Below are positions 43,647 through 53,405 of a stretch of DNA of 64,000 bases, in pieces. Within the stretch, counting starts at the first letter, position 1; each line of letters starts with the position of its first letter. The stretch is taken from positions 310,001 through 374,000 of the forward strand of contig JAHLKG010000014.1 of the NCBI GenBank assembly GCA_025526995.1. The letters are read 5' to 3'. The notes below the pieces were generated by a model, which saw only the letters and a program-made list of their open reading frames with translations, was not told the origin of the DNA and did not search any database. The translations under genes were made by a program, and so were the position numbers. The DNA is from Powellomyces hirtus (Eukaryota > Chytridiomycota > Chytridiomycetes > Spizellomycetales > Powellomycetaceae).

Positions 43647-45352
43647 AAATGGTAGGCAACGAAACGAGCCCCCGGTACACTCGTAGTATGTTAAGACGCC
43701 TAACGGGTCGACAGACCCCAGGGTCCAATACGCTACGACGAGCCGTAGAACGTGCAGCAAAGAAAAGCGCACGAGTGCCTGGTGAATGGACATCACCAGA
43801 CAATGGAGGGAAATCTGCCGGTAACGATACACTGGCAGAGCCAACGCCTTTGAGTGTCGACGCCAACGAGGGCGACGACGCATTGGAAGGGCGCACCCAA
43901 AACATCGACCGACACGATGGCAAGGTCGATACCCGTCCCCTATCAGGCAGTACGGATGATCACAGAACGATCAACTACAGTACTCCAGCGGCATTTGCAA
44001 GTGGGGAATCAGCGAACACCGTGCATGTCCGCCCGCGTGAGGCGGACGTGGATAGGATAGATCGGCTTGAGAATTCTCTAGCCCAACTAACGGAAAGGTT
44101 CCAAATGAAATGGCGCATGGATCAGGATGTGAACGTCCCGATCAACCCTCAGGTACGTACGGTGCAACGGCGCGTACGCACACCATCACCCACTCGCAAC
44201 GACAGGTTCGCTGCACCGTGGACAGAGTACAATCAGGAGATTGGAGCTCAACAGGAATACCAACGTTCTCCATTCGAACGCCGCCCTATATCACCGACAT
44301 CGAGCATACACAGCGTGACGACCAAAATCGTCGACAGTCGAGGTGTGAAGGCTTTTGTGGATGGAACGCTGAAAGATATTGGATCTTACAACGGGGAAGC
44401 CAATATGGTCAAACTTCAAACGTTCATCGACAAGATTGAGACAGTTGTGAAGTACGAAATGGTTCCACCCGAGTTTCTTGTAGATTTTGTGGCTACGAAA
44501 CTCACAGGATGGGCATACACTTGGTGGCAGTCGCTCTCACCAAATAAAAGGAACGAAATTACGACGTGGCATGACTTTGATGACATTGATTCAGGAAGAA
44601 CCAACACCGGTCTTAGGTCCGCCCTTCTGGCGCGGTTTGCGCCACGAAACCACACTAGGGATTCGCTGCAGAAATTACGGGAATTGCGTCCCAAAGGCCG
44701 CATGGATGAGTACATCACTCAGTTCATCATGCTGGCATTTTCTCTGCCGAAAACACCAGATTACGTCCTTCAGGATTACTTCATCAACGCGCTAACACCA
44801 GACCTTGCGGCCTTGGTTCAGGCTAATGAAGAAAACATAACTGATTTGAGCAGTTTACAGGCCGCTGCATCCAGGATCGCCGCCAACATGGCTAAGAAAC
44901 CTAGCGGGACCTCAACGGATACGCGACCAGGTGCCGCACACACTGACGCCTCTAAGAAACAAAAGGGTGGCAAGAACCACGGGGAGAAGTCAACAAACGG
45001 CAAGAAGGACAAGGAATCTACTCCATCAAACAAAGGCCAAACCCAAAAGTCGGGTTGTTGGGCCTGTGGAGACCCTAAACACCGAACACAGGAGTGCGAA
45101 GTGTTAAAGAAGTTCAAATCCGAAATGGAGAAGAACAAGACGAAGCAGTCGTCTGATGGTGCTGTTAGCACAAATGCTGTGGAAGCATTACACGTCTGGG
45201 TCCGCCAAGAACAACCGTATGAAGCCCTCATCGACTCTGGCGCTACGGACCACATGACACCTCACAAAGCGACCTTGGATCACTCAACCGTGTACAGTGA
45301 TGTCAGAGCTGTTATGCTTGCTGACAAAACATCACTACCCTCTACAGTTTGA
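43637..45352 (+). CDS. C2 gag-protease
   Basis: 571 codons, nearly the same as C1 gag. Zinc knuckle CWACGDPKHRTQEC and protease ALIDSGATDHMT. Ends LPSTV-TGA (45350-45352); the pol frame continues in the same register beyond. Confidence 0.88.
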   Translation: MSPEMVGNETSPRYTRSMLRRLTGRQTPGSNTLRRAVERAAKKSARVPGEWTSPDNGGKSAGNDTLAEPTPLSVDANEGDDALEGRTQNIDRHDGKVDTRPLSGSTDDHRTINYSTPAAFASGESANTVHVRPREADVDRIDRLENSLAQLTERFQMKWRMDQDVNVPINPQVRTVQRRVRTPSPTRNDRFAAPWTEYNQEIGAQQEYQRSPFERRPISPTSSIHSVTTKIVDSRGVKAFVDGTLKDIGSYNGEANMVKLQTFIDKIETVVKYEMVPPEFLVDFVATKLTGWAYTWWQSLSPNKRNEITTWHDFDDIDSGRTNTGLRSALLARFAPRNHTRDSLQKLRELRPKGRMDEYITQFIMLAFSLPKTPDYVLQDYFINALTPDLAALVQANEENITDLSSLQAAASRIAANMAKKPSGTSTDTRPGAAHTDASKKQKGGKNHGEKSTNGKKDKESTPSNKGQTQKSGCWACGDPKHRTQECEVLKKFKSEMEKNKTKQSSDGAVSTNAVEALHVWVRQEQPYEALIDSGATDHMTPHKATLDHSTVYSDVRAVMLADKTSLPSTV

Positions 45353-46522
45353 GGTACGGAACGAGTCGAAGTTAACGACTATCCGAATCCGCTCGAGTTG
45401 GGCGGAGTCCTGCATGTGCCAGGATTACGACGAGATCTTGTATCGGTAGCGAAATGCAACGATCAAGGCGTTGACGTGCTCTTCAAGTCGAATGGAGACG
45501 TCATTTTCATGCGAGACGGCAAAGATATCGCCAAAGGCGTACGCCGCAACAACGCGTATTACCTGCAAGGTACGCTGCTGTCTGAAAGTCTGTGGTCAGA
45601 CTCAGAAGCATGCACTGTCGAAGTCTCTCCTACACTCGCTCATGCTCGTCTTGGACACGTTGGCAAACACGTCCTGGAGAAGATGGCATCGGTTACGGAC
45701 GGTTGGTCCGTAGTGGGGGATCTAAGCGACTTCAAAGATTGTGAAGTCTGCGTGCTAGGAAAAGCCGCTCGTCTTCCATTCTCCCCTGGTAATGTTGAAG
45801 CCAGGGAGATCTGTGAGCTGATTCATTCAGACCTACAGGGACCATTTCGTATCCCTGGTTACGAAGGATCACGCTATTCGCTGGAGTTCATTGAACACGC
45901 ATCCAGATACGTGACTGTTTTCCCTATTCCTTCAAAGGACTCAGCAGTCATACTAGACAAGTTTCTCATCTACAAGGCTTGGATTGAGAAACAGACTGAC
46001 CGACAAATCAAGATCCTACGTACGGATCGAGGCACCAAATACTTTGGCGAGGTTCTAGAGTACCTATTGGAAAATGGTATCACTCATCAAAAGTCCACGG
46101 CTTATTCGAGTCAGCAAAACGGGATTGCCGAACAATGGCATCGCACAGCGCTGGACAGGGTCCGCGCCACCTTTGCGGATACGAACCTGCCACGAAGATT
46201 CTGGCCTGCTCTACTGATAGCGGCTGGATACATCTATTTCTTTACATACAACTGCATCAACAAGAAGACCCCGCATGAGATCTTATTTGGCTGGCGTCCT
46301 GATGTCGCCCATCTTCGGCGTATCGGTTGCGTGGCGTATTCCGTTCTAACAAGCAAAGGACGCGATAAAATGGGAAATCGAGCAAAGAAGGCTTACTTGG
46401 TAGGCTATGCTCAACCCTCAGGTACCAAGGGGTATCTGGTTTGGGATCCTATCACTGACAAGGTCGAAGTGTCACGAGACGTGATCTTCAAAGAAGACTT
46501 GGGACTCGAACCCAAATATTAG
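45353..46522 (+). CDS. C2 protease end and integrase
   Basis: Open in the gag frame from just after TGA 45352: GTERVEVNDY, GGVLHVPGLRRDLVSVAK, zinc finger HARLGH...CEVC, HSDLQGPF, RTDRGTKYFGE, QQNGIAEQW, ending GLEPKY-TAG at 46522. The first ATG is 45398, but the upstream codons read as protease, so translation from gag by readthrough of the TGA is as likely as a new start. Confidence 0.85.
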   Translation, partial: GTERVEVNDYPNPLELGGVLHVPGLRRDLVSVAKCNDQGVDVLFKSNGDVIFMRDGKDIAKGVRRNNAYYLQGTLLSESLWSDSEACTVEVSPTLAHARLGHVGKHVLEKMASVTDGWSVVGDLSDFKDCEVCVLGKAARLPFSPGNVEAREICELIHSDLQGPFRIPGYEGSRYSLEFIEHASRYVTVFPIPSKDSAVILDKFLIYKAWIEKQTDRQIKILRTDRGTKYFGEVLEYLLENGITHQKSTAYSSQQNGIAEQWHRTALDRVRATFADTNLPRRFWPALLIAAGYIYFFTYNCINKKTPHEILFGWRPDVAHLRRIGCVAYSVLTSKGRDKMGNRAKKAYLVGYAQPSGTKGYLVWDPITDKVEVSRDVIFKEDLGLEPKY

Positions 46523-46735
46523 CAGGATCGAGCCCATCTTGACCTTCTAGATGAGGAGAGTCAGGAGGATGACGTTGAATACGCCGTGGAGGCGATTATC
46601 GACAAGCGCCGCAGTAAGGTGCACACGAAAGAGTACTTGGTTAAGTGGGAGGGATATCAAGAACCTACCTGAGTGTCCCAACTTTCACTACTCGACACTA
46701 CAGCATTGGATGACTGGGAGAATCGAGTAGCCCCG
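46523..46735 (+). other. C2 chromodomain segment between integrase and RT
   Basis: In the integrase frame beyond TAG: DEESQEDDVEYAVEAIIDK, RRSKVHTKEYLVKWEGYQEP and T, then TGA at 46670-46672, then LLDTTALDDWENRV, which fits the end of the domain. Cage residues Tyr, Trp and Tyr are present. Around 46715-46735 the frame changes to that of the RT (SSPAYDVGTRRNDPIAAYAA). A second copy lies at about 48769-48870. Confidence 0.78.
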
Positions 46736-46821
46736 CATACGATGTTGGCACACGACGAAATGACCCCATCGCTGCATACGCCGCCCGCGCGCGGACTCAA
46801 GCAACGATCAACAAAGACGCC

Positions 46822-48387
46822 ATGACATGGAAGCAAGCGATGAAAACCCCTCAGAAGGAGGAATTTCTCAAGGCTACACGCATTGAGTACCAATCCCTGG
46901 TCAACAACGGTACATGGGAACTCACCAAGCGTCCACGTAACAAGCACGTGATCGGCACAACATGGGTCTTTCAAAGGAAGGTCAATCCCGATGGCACTTT
47001 TAACAAGTTCAAAGCCAGAGCAGTGGCTCAAGGCTTCTCTCAACAACCCGGTCACGACTTTGGTGATACATACTCACCGACGCTACCATTCACAGTGCTA
47101 CGCCTCTTCTTGGCGTATTGTGTCCAGCACGGGCTGGACATCCACAGTATGGACGCTGTCACCGCCTTCCTTAACAGTGATATTGGTAAGGATATCTATA
47201 TCGAACAGTTTGAGGGATTCGAAGATCCGGATCATCCCAAAGGCGATTGGGTCCTGAAGCTACTGAAAGCTCTCTACGGCCTGAAGCAACCACCTCTTCT
47301 TTGGTATGAGACCTTGAAGACTGCACTGTTGAAGCTCGGCTACGAAGCGGTTTCTGTATGCCCGTGTATCTTTTTCAAGTACGCGACAGATGACCATACA
47401 CCTCCGTCGAACGACAATTTGGTCCTTATTCTCGTCTTCGTCGACGACCTGTTGATTGCAGCAAAGGATCCGGAGATTCTGGCGAACAGCAAAACGGAGC
47501 TACACTCCAAGTTCAAGTTTACGGAACAAGGTCGCGTAACCAGTCACCTTGGTCTCGTCTACAAATATGACTTCAACTCCCCTGTTCGTACCCCCGAAAT
47601 CTCAAATGTCAAGTACATCAACGACGCTCTTGCACAATTCGGCATGAGCGACTGCCATCCTGTCTCCACCCCGTACGCCATGTCAGCCCATAACGAACAA
47701 CCGGAGGATTCGACACCATTCACGAATCTAAAGATGTATCAGGGAGCAGTGGGGGTCCTCACTTGGGCCTCCATCACATGGCGATGGGATATCGCCACTG
47801 CAGTCAGTTACGTTGCATGCCGCGTCGCCGCACCTAGCAACTCCGACTTGAACAATGTTAAGTGCATTTTCCGCTATTTGAAGGGTACCCGCAATTATGC
47901 CCTCAAGTTTACATCCGAAAGAAATGATCCGCGTGGCCTACGCGTATACACGGATGCGGACTATGCCGGGGAACTCACCGACCGGACGTCCACTACAGGT
48001 ATTTTGGCCCTTTACAATGGATTTCCTGTTCTGTGGAAAAGCAGCAAGCAGAAGTGCACCGCCCAAAGTACTACTGAAGCGGAGTATATAGCTGCCAGTA
48101 CCGGCCACAACGAAGCCAAATGGCTACGCCAACTCTTGGCGGAAGTTTTGGAGTTTCTCATCTACATGGCTTGGATTGAGAAACAGACTGACCGACAAAT
48201 CAAGATTCTATGCACGGATCGAGGCACCGAATACTTTGGCGAGGTTCTAGAGTACCTATTGAAAAATGGTATCACTCATCAAAAGTCCGCGGTCTATTCG
48301 AGTCAGCAAAACGGGATTGCCGAACGATGGCATCGCACGGCGCTGGACAGGGTCCACGCCACCTTCGCGGATACGAAACTTCCCTGA
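46822..48387 (+). CDS. C2 fused RT-RNaseH-integrase frame (521 codons)
   Basis: MTWKQAMKTPQKEEFLKATR, FVDD motif, RNase H to LLAEVL, then FLIYMAWIEKQTDRQ with no break, and CTDRGTEYFGE, QQNGIAERW. It ends at CCC-TGA 48385-48387, the site of the same stop in C1 module b. The codon after MTWKQ can be extended upstream (ARTQATINKDA). Confidence 0.83.
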   Translation: MTWKQAMKTPQKEEFLKATRIEYQSLVNNGTWELTKRPRNKHVIGTTWVFQRKVNPDGTFNKFKARAVAQGFSQQPGHDFGDTYSPTLPFTVLRLFLAYCVQHGLDIHSMDAVTAFLNSDIGKDIYIEQFEGFEDPDHPKGDWVLKLLKALYGLKQPPLLWYETLKTALLKLGYEAVSVCPCIFFKYATDDHTPPSNDNLVLILVFVDDLLIAAKDPEILANSKTELHSKFKFTEQGRVTSHLGLVYKYDFNSPVRTPEISNVKYINDALAQFGMSDCHPVSTPYAMSAHNEQPEDSTPFTNLKMYQGAVGVLTWASITWRWDIATAVSYVACRVAAPSNSDLNNVKCIFRYLKGTRNYALKFTSERNDPRGLRVYTDADYAGELTDRTSTTGILALYNGFPVLWKSSKQKCTAQSTTEAEYIAASTGHNEAKWLRQLLAEVLEFLIYMAWIEKQTDRQIKILCTDRGTEYFGEVLEYLLKNGITHQKSAVYSSQQNGIAERWHRTALDRVHATFADTKLP

Positions 48388-49126
48388 AGATTCTGGCCTG
48401 CTCTACTGATAGCGGCTGGATACATCTATTCCCTTACGTACAACTGCATCAACAAGAAGACGCCGCATGAAATACTGTTTGGCCGGCGTCCTGATGTCGC
48501 CCATCTTCGGCGTATCGGTTGCGTGGCGTATTCCGTTCTAACAAGCAAAGGACGCGATAAAATGGGAAATCGAGCAAAGAAGGCTTACTTGGTAGGCTAT
48601 GCTCAACCCTCAGGTACCAAGGGGTATCTGGTTTGGGATCCTATCACTGACAAGGTCGAAGTGTCACGAGACGTGATCTTCAAAGAAGACTTGGGACTCG
48701 AACCCAAATATTAGCAGGATCGAGCCCATCTTGACCTTCTAGATGAGGAGAGTCAGGAGGATGACGTTGAATACGCCGTGGAGGCGATTATCGACAAGCG
48801 CCGCAGTAAGGTGCACACGAAAGAGTACTTGGTTAAGTGGGAGGGATATCAAGAACCTACCTGAGTGTCCCAACTTTCACTACTCGACACTACAGCATTG
48901 GATGACTGGGAGAATCGAGTAGCCCCGCATACGATGTTGGCACACGACGAAATGACCCCATCGCTGCATACACCGCCCGCGCGCGGACTCAAGCAACAAT
49001 CAACAAAGACGCCATGACATGGAAGCAAGCGATGAAAACCCCTCAGAAGGAGGAATTTCTCAAGGCTGCACGCATTGAGTACCAATCCCTGGTTGACAAC
49101 GGTACATGGGAGCTCACCAAGCGCCC
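48388..49126 (+). pseudogene. C2 integrase end, chromodomain and start of the next RT
   Basis: Integrase remainder (open 48523-48714, MAYSVLTSKGRDKMGNRAKK to GLEPKY-TAG), a second chromodomain with the same TGA, then a new RT start at 49014 (MTWKQAMKTPQKEEFLKAAR) which stays open to the D repeat at 49127. So C2 also had at least two modules. Confidence 0.8.
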
Positions 49127-49502
49127 TATTGGAATGTTGAGACTTGCGTACTCAACGTTTGGTCCTTACATTAGATCCTTACTTGGATTCTCCGACTAGA
49201 ACGCGTGACCACTATACCGGTAACGCTAAGAGCTGAATTGGATCACGTGTGATCACGTGATTGGAGAAAAGGTAGATTAGAACGCTCGAAGCGAGACATT
49301 GCCGACAAGACTTCAAGACACAAAAAAAAAAAAAATACATTTACATACATTACATCTCCGTGCATCTGACAATGCTATATCGTCATCTGCATCACAGAAG
49401 AGCTCTGTAAACCCCCTTTACGAAGTATACTGGTGGTCACATCGAATTCGGCCAATCCTCTGCAATTCCAATAAAGTACTGGAAGTGCCGATATCTCCAA
49501 TA
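49127..49502 (+). repeat. D-family solo LTR-like repeat 2
   Basis: 376 bp, very similar to 42113-42484, with two CACGTG boxes (49244-49249 and 49254-49259) in overlapping GATCACGTG units. No target duplication: the left flank is C2 RT, the right flank is C3 gag in inverse orientation. It therefore marks a recombination junction or flank deletion. Confidence 0.75.
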
Positions 49503-50816
49503 GTCAGTGTGTGCGGCACCTGGTCGCGTATCCGTTGTGGTCCCGCTAGGTTTCTTAGCCATGTTGGCGGCGATCCTGGATGCAGCGGCCTATAAACTGC
49601 TCAAATCAGTTATGTTTTCTTCATTAGCCTGAACCAAGGCCGCAAGGTCTGGTGTTAGCGCGTTGATGAAGTAATCCTGAAGGACGTAATCCGGTGTCTT
49701 CGGCAGAGAGAATGCCAGCATATTGAACTGAGTGATGTACTCATCCATGCAGCCTTTGGGACGTAATTCCCGTAATTTCTGCAGCGAATCCCTAGTGTGG
49801 TTTCGTGGCGCGAACCGCGCCAGAAGGGTAGACCTAAGACCGGTGTTGGTTCTTCCTGAATCAACGTCTTCAAAGTCATGCCACGTCGTAATTTTGTTCC
49901 TTTTACTTGGTGAGAGCAACTGCCACCAAGTGTATGCCCATCCTGTGAGTTTCGTAGCCACAAAATCTCCAAGAAACTCGGGCGGAACCATTTCGTACTT
50001 CACAACTGTCTCAATCTTGTCGATGAACGTTCGAAGTTTGACCATATTGGCTTCCCCGTTGTAAGATCCATATCTTTCAGCGTTCCATCCACGAAAGCCT
50101 TCGCACCTTGACTGTCGACGATTTTGGTCATCACGCTGTGTATGCTCGATGTTGGTGATGTAGGGCGGCGTTCGAATGGAGAACGTTGGTATTCCTGTTG
50201 AGCTCCAATCTCCTGATTGTACTCTGTCCACGGTGCAGCGAACCCGTTGTTGCGAGTGGGTGATGGTGTGTGTACGCGCCGTTGCACCATACGTACCTGA
50301 GGGTTGACCGGGATGTTCATATCCTGATCCATGCGCCATTTCATTTGGAGCATTTCCGTTAGTTGGGCTAGAGAATTCTCAAGCCAATCTATCCTATCCA
50401 CGTCTGCCTCACGCGGGCGGACATGCACGGTGTTCGCTGATTCCCCACTTGGGAATGCTGCTGGAGTACTGTAGTTGATCGTTCTGTGATCATCCGTACT
50501 GCTTGATAGGGGACGGGTATTGACCTTGCCATCGCATCGGTCGATGTTTCGGGTACGCCCTTCCAATGCGTCGTTGCCCTCATTGGCGTCAACACTCAAA
50601 GGTGTTGGCTCTGCCAGTGTATCGTCACCAGCAGATTTCCCTCCATTGTCTGGTGATGTCCGTTCACCAGGCACTCATGCGCTTTTCTTTGCTGCACGTT
50701 CTACGGCTCGTTGTAGCGTATTGGACCCTGGGGTCTGTTGACCCGTCAGGCGTCTTAACATACTACGAGTGTACCGGGGGCTTGTTTCGTTGCCTACCAT
50801 TTCAGGGCTCATAACC
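49503..50816 (-). pseudogene. C3 gag fragment
   Basis: Inverse copy of C gag, from the Met at the primer site (about 50812) to the region just before the zinc knuckle. Breaks: TGA near 50675 (CGA in C1/C2) and a one-base deletion near 50069 (GATCCATATC against GATCCAATATC). Cut by the D repeat at 49503. Confidence 0.83.
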
Positions 50817-51055
50817 TGTTGGTCTGAGAGGATCTGAGTAGATAGTTGAGGAAGCTTTAGGGTAGTTGACTGAGCAGAACAACAAAGTAACTTAATCCCG
50901 CTCTACTGGAGAAAAAGAGAAAAGTCCCACCGATATATTAAGTATGGAAGGAAAACTACTTATATCGGAGTTGATCACATGGGTTCACGTGATTGCGTGA
51001 TACGCCCTGCGATGGTGCAGTTGTGACTCGATGACAGAGTCTGTACGTGCTAACA
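50817..51055 (-). repeat. C3 5' LTR
   Basis: 239 bp, minus orientation, inserted in the integrase of B6; right flank CAATT. The matching left end of C3 is lost. Confidence 0.88.
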
Positions 51056-51767
51056 CAATTCGATGCCCCGACGTCATCTCAATGGCCTTGCTCCATTCAA
51101 AATTGAGTTGAACCGAATGCCACGCCCTCCAGGCTGGAATACCAATCCAGAACAACTTGCTCAGATGACACCGCCAAACCCAGCTCTTGTTCGATTGTAC
51201 CAGGAACGAGCTGCTGAAATCAATCTCACGGTCCAACAAGCTCTTCGCGACGAGCAAGACCGTTATGAGCAATATTTCAACCAAGGGCGTACCCCCATTG
51301 CCTTTGAAATAGGCGATCTCGTCGATCTCAATTGTGAACAACTTGCAATCAACTCCGACCAAGTTAAACCAGCCAATCTCACGCCCAAGTGGATTGGACC
51401 GTTCACAATATCGGCCAAGGGACCTCATTCAGACACATATCGCCTAGACCTCTCTCAAACAGTTCTCAAGGCGATCTGGCCCTATTTTCACGTTAACATA
51501 TTGCAGAAGCACGTGCCCCTCACGCACCCACTCCGCGATCAAACACCACCTCCGCCAGAGCCGGTCCTCGTCGAAAGGGAACTTGAATACCCAGTCGAAG
51601 CAATCCTCGATGAGACCGTAACCGGCCGAGGCCGAGCTCGCCGCCGAATGTTCCTGACCAAATACATCGGCTGGCCCGAACCCTCCTGGCAACCCGAAGC
51701 CAATCTCAAAGACACAGAAGCGTTCAAGATATGGCGAGTCAACAATCCCCCTCTCCCGCTTAGATAG
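51056..51767 (+). pseudogene. B6: integrase C-terminus and chromodomain (B' subfamily)
   Basis: Open from MPRRHLNGLAPFKIELNRMP (51063) to PLPLR-TAG (51767). Contains the GPY/F-like region (LTPKWIGPFTISAKGPHSDT) and chromodomain EYPVEAILDETVTG, LTKYIGWPEPSWQPEANL. 5' part lost at the C3 LTR. Confidence 0.85.
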
Positions 51768-52048
51768 CGAGCAAAGCAATAGCTCCCTGTTCACATGGAT
51801 AAAGCTGCTTAGGAGCCGCTCCCTGTCCAGGCTATAAGCCAAACTTACCGAACCCGACGGGGTTTCGATGTACCAATTTACTCGACGGAGAGATTGAAGT
51901 CAGTGTAAGCCTAACCGCTGCACCAGGAGCTGACACCATATGGGAGCTCGTCCTATGGCAAGCCAGCAGCTGATGATCGCATGGGAGCTCGACCTGCGGC
52001 TCAGCAACCTCATGCCTCCTGTACTAAAGCCCAAGAGGCAAAGGGGGG
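51768..52048 (+). mobile_element. B6 3' untranslated tail
   Basis: Same tail as other B copies, diverged, with purine tract GCAAAGGGGGG next to the LTR. Confidence 0.8.
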
Positions 52049-52470
52049 TGTGAGATGACCATCATGGCATATTTATACTTTACTTATTTTTTGGCTAGTA
52101 AAAAGCCATATCCCAAGTTAAGGCAGACGTGCCTCATAAGCGATTACCCAATCCCTCATAAGCAGAACTCCCCACAAGTTTACCCCGCGGTCTCAGTACT
52201 GTGCAGCTACACTGCCATCGCTGCACTGCCATAGTCCCTAGATGATCTCCCCGTTCTCTCATAAGTTAGTTAGAGACTAAAAAACCCAAGAACCTCATAT
52301 ATAAACAAGAAGGAAAAAATCCCCCATAGAGATCATCATCCATCAACACGTCAACCTCTCATTCATCTTCCTTCAATCAAAAATCACTCCTTTTACCTTT
52401 TGATCCTTTCATTTCTCTTCCGTTGCTTGAACTACAAGTCTCTCCCGCCTTGAAACATAGGCTCCTCACA
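52049..52470 (+). repeat. B' LTR 7
   Basis: 422 bp, B' subfamily, TGTGAGATGACC...GCTCCTCACA. The partner LTR 4 is 18.9 kb away and roughly 10% different by eye. Confidence 0.86.
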
Positions 52471-52594
52471 CAACATCTCATCCAATACATCAAAATCCGC
52501 ACATCGAAATCAACTTCTCTTTTCATCCCTCTACCGCTCCTCTCAACTCCAAACTGAAACAACTCCTTCCGCCTTGAAACATAGGCTTCTCACA
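52471..52594 (+). repeat. B LTR fragment (3' 124 bp)
   Basis: CAACATCTCATCCAATACAT to GCTTCTCACA, the last part of a standard B LTR, joined directly to LTR 7. A leftover of LTR-LTR recombination. Element A sequence follows. Confidence 0.85.
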
Positions 52595-53125
52595 GGGCGG
52601 GCCGGCACTTGCCTGCGGTGGTGGTGTCGGAGGGGAGAGGAGAGTTGTTGGCAACGTCGGCCATGTTGTTTGTGTATGTATGTATGTATGTGCATGTGTG
52701 TGTGTGATGTGTGTGTGTGTCAAGCTACAAAGGAAAGAAGAGCGAGAGGGGGGAGATTCAACAGGCAGTACCTTTTAAAGGCTCGACCTGCTTGGGAACG
52801 CTCGGAAATTCAGGTGCTAGTGTTTCATCCCCTACGGAGCGCAGCAGATGTTACTTATTGAAATCCGCATGGAGGAAGCTACTCGTGATTCATCTAGGGC
52901 CCCTGCGAAGAGAGAAATAGACTTTCCGACGATTTTGCGCACCACGAAGGGTGGAGACTACCCGTCGGAGACTACCGCGACGCGACCCGCGCCAGGGCCG
53001 CCTCCCCAGCCTCATCTTCCCACAAGCACGTCAGCATCCGTTAACCCGCTGCCGCCCGGCTTAGGCAAGCTTCGCCTCGCTGAAGAGATTCGAGCCTAAA
53101 GAGATAGTCGCGAATCTAAGGGGGG
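52595..53125 (+). pseudogene. Element A pol tail and polypurine tract
   Basis: Unique sequence up to the 3' LTR of A. A frame at 52848-53099 reads MLLIEIRMEEATRDSSRAP, then PFPT-like and Pro-rich residues, ending LGKLRLAEEIRA-TAA, which I take as the end of A pol. A TG-rich microsatellite occupies 52667-52720. Ends in AAGGGGGG next to the LTR. Confidence 0.6.
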
Positions 53126-53400
53126 TGTAATGAGGCGTGGCTCACCAGCCTAAGCCTAGATACGCGTCGGGAACGGCCCCGCACAAGATGGATGCTAGCG
53201 TCAGCATCCCGAAGGGTACTAGACCTCAGGGATGGCCACGGATGGCCATCACGTGACCAGGACTGCCTCACGGTCCAGAAGAAAAGTAGGAATACTCCGA
53301 CGAGGGGGTATTCAAGACTTAGAGATCTTACAGTAAAATTAGACATAGAGAATTCCCGAATAGAAGACTAGACTCTGGCAACGGACCTAGTATTATTACA
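53126..53400 (+). repeat. Element A 3' LTR
   Basis: 275 bp, TGTAATGAGG...TATTATTACA, followed by the target duplication TCAAT (53401-53405). CACGTG at 53250-53255, the same position as in the 5' LTR. Confidence 0.9.
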
Positions 53401-53405
53401 TCAAT

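Larger units (their letters stand above)
43394..49126 (+). mobile_element. Element C2: second copia element, 3' truncated
   Basis: Plus-strand copy of C inserted in the RT of A with a clean LTR end. Contains 5' LTR, gag-protease, integrase, chromodomain, a fused RT-RNaseH-integrase module, a second chromodomain and the start of another RT, where it is cut by a D repeat at 49127. No 3' LTR in this orientation. It shares the module junction and the same internal stops with C1. Confidence 0.88.
10305..53400 (+). mobile_element. Element A: Ty3/gypsy LTR retrotransposon, host of the whole nest
   Basis: Outer element of the nest. 5' LTR 10305-10579, primer-binding site 10580, gag 10608-11819, protease to 12210, RT fragment 43015-43393, C-terminal pol tail to 53099, purine tract AAGGGGGG, 3' LTR 53126-53400. 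The target duplication TCAAT is intact at 10300-10304 and 53401-53405, so both ends belong to one insertion. Between protease and RT, and between RT and tail, A sequence is missing and replaced by B, C and D elements. It cannot move by itself: protease and RT active sites are altered and most of pol is gone. Confidence 0.85.
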
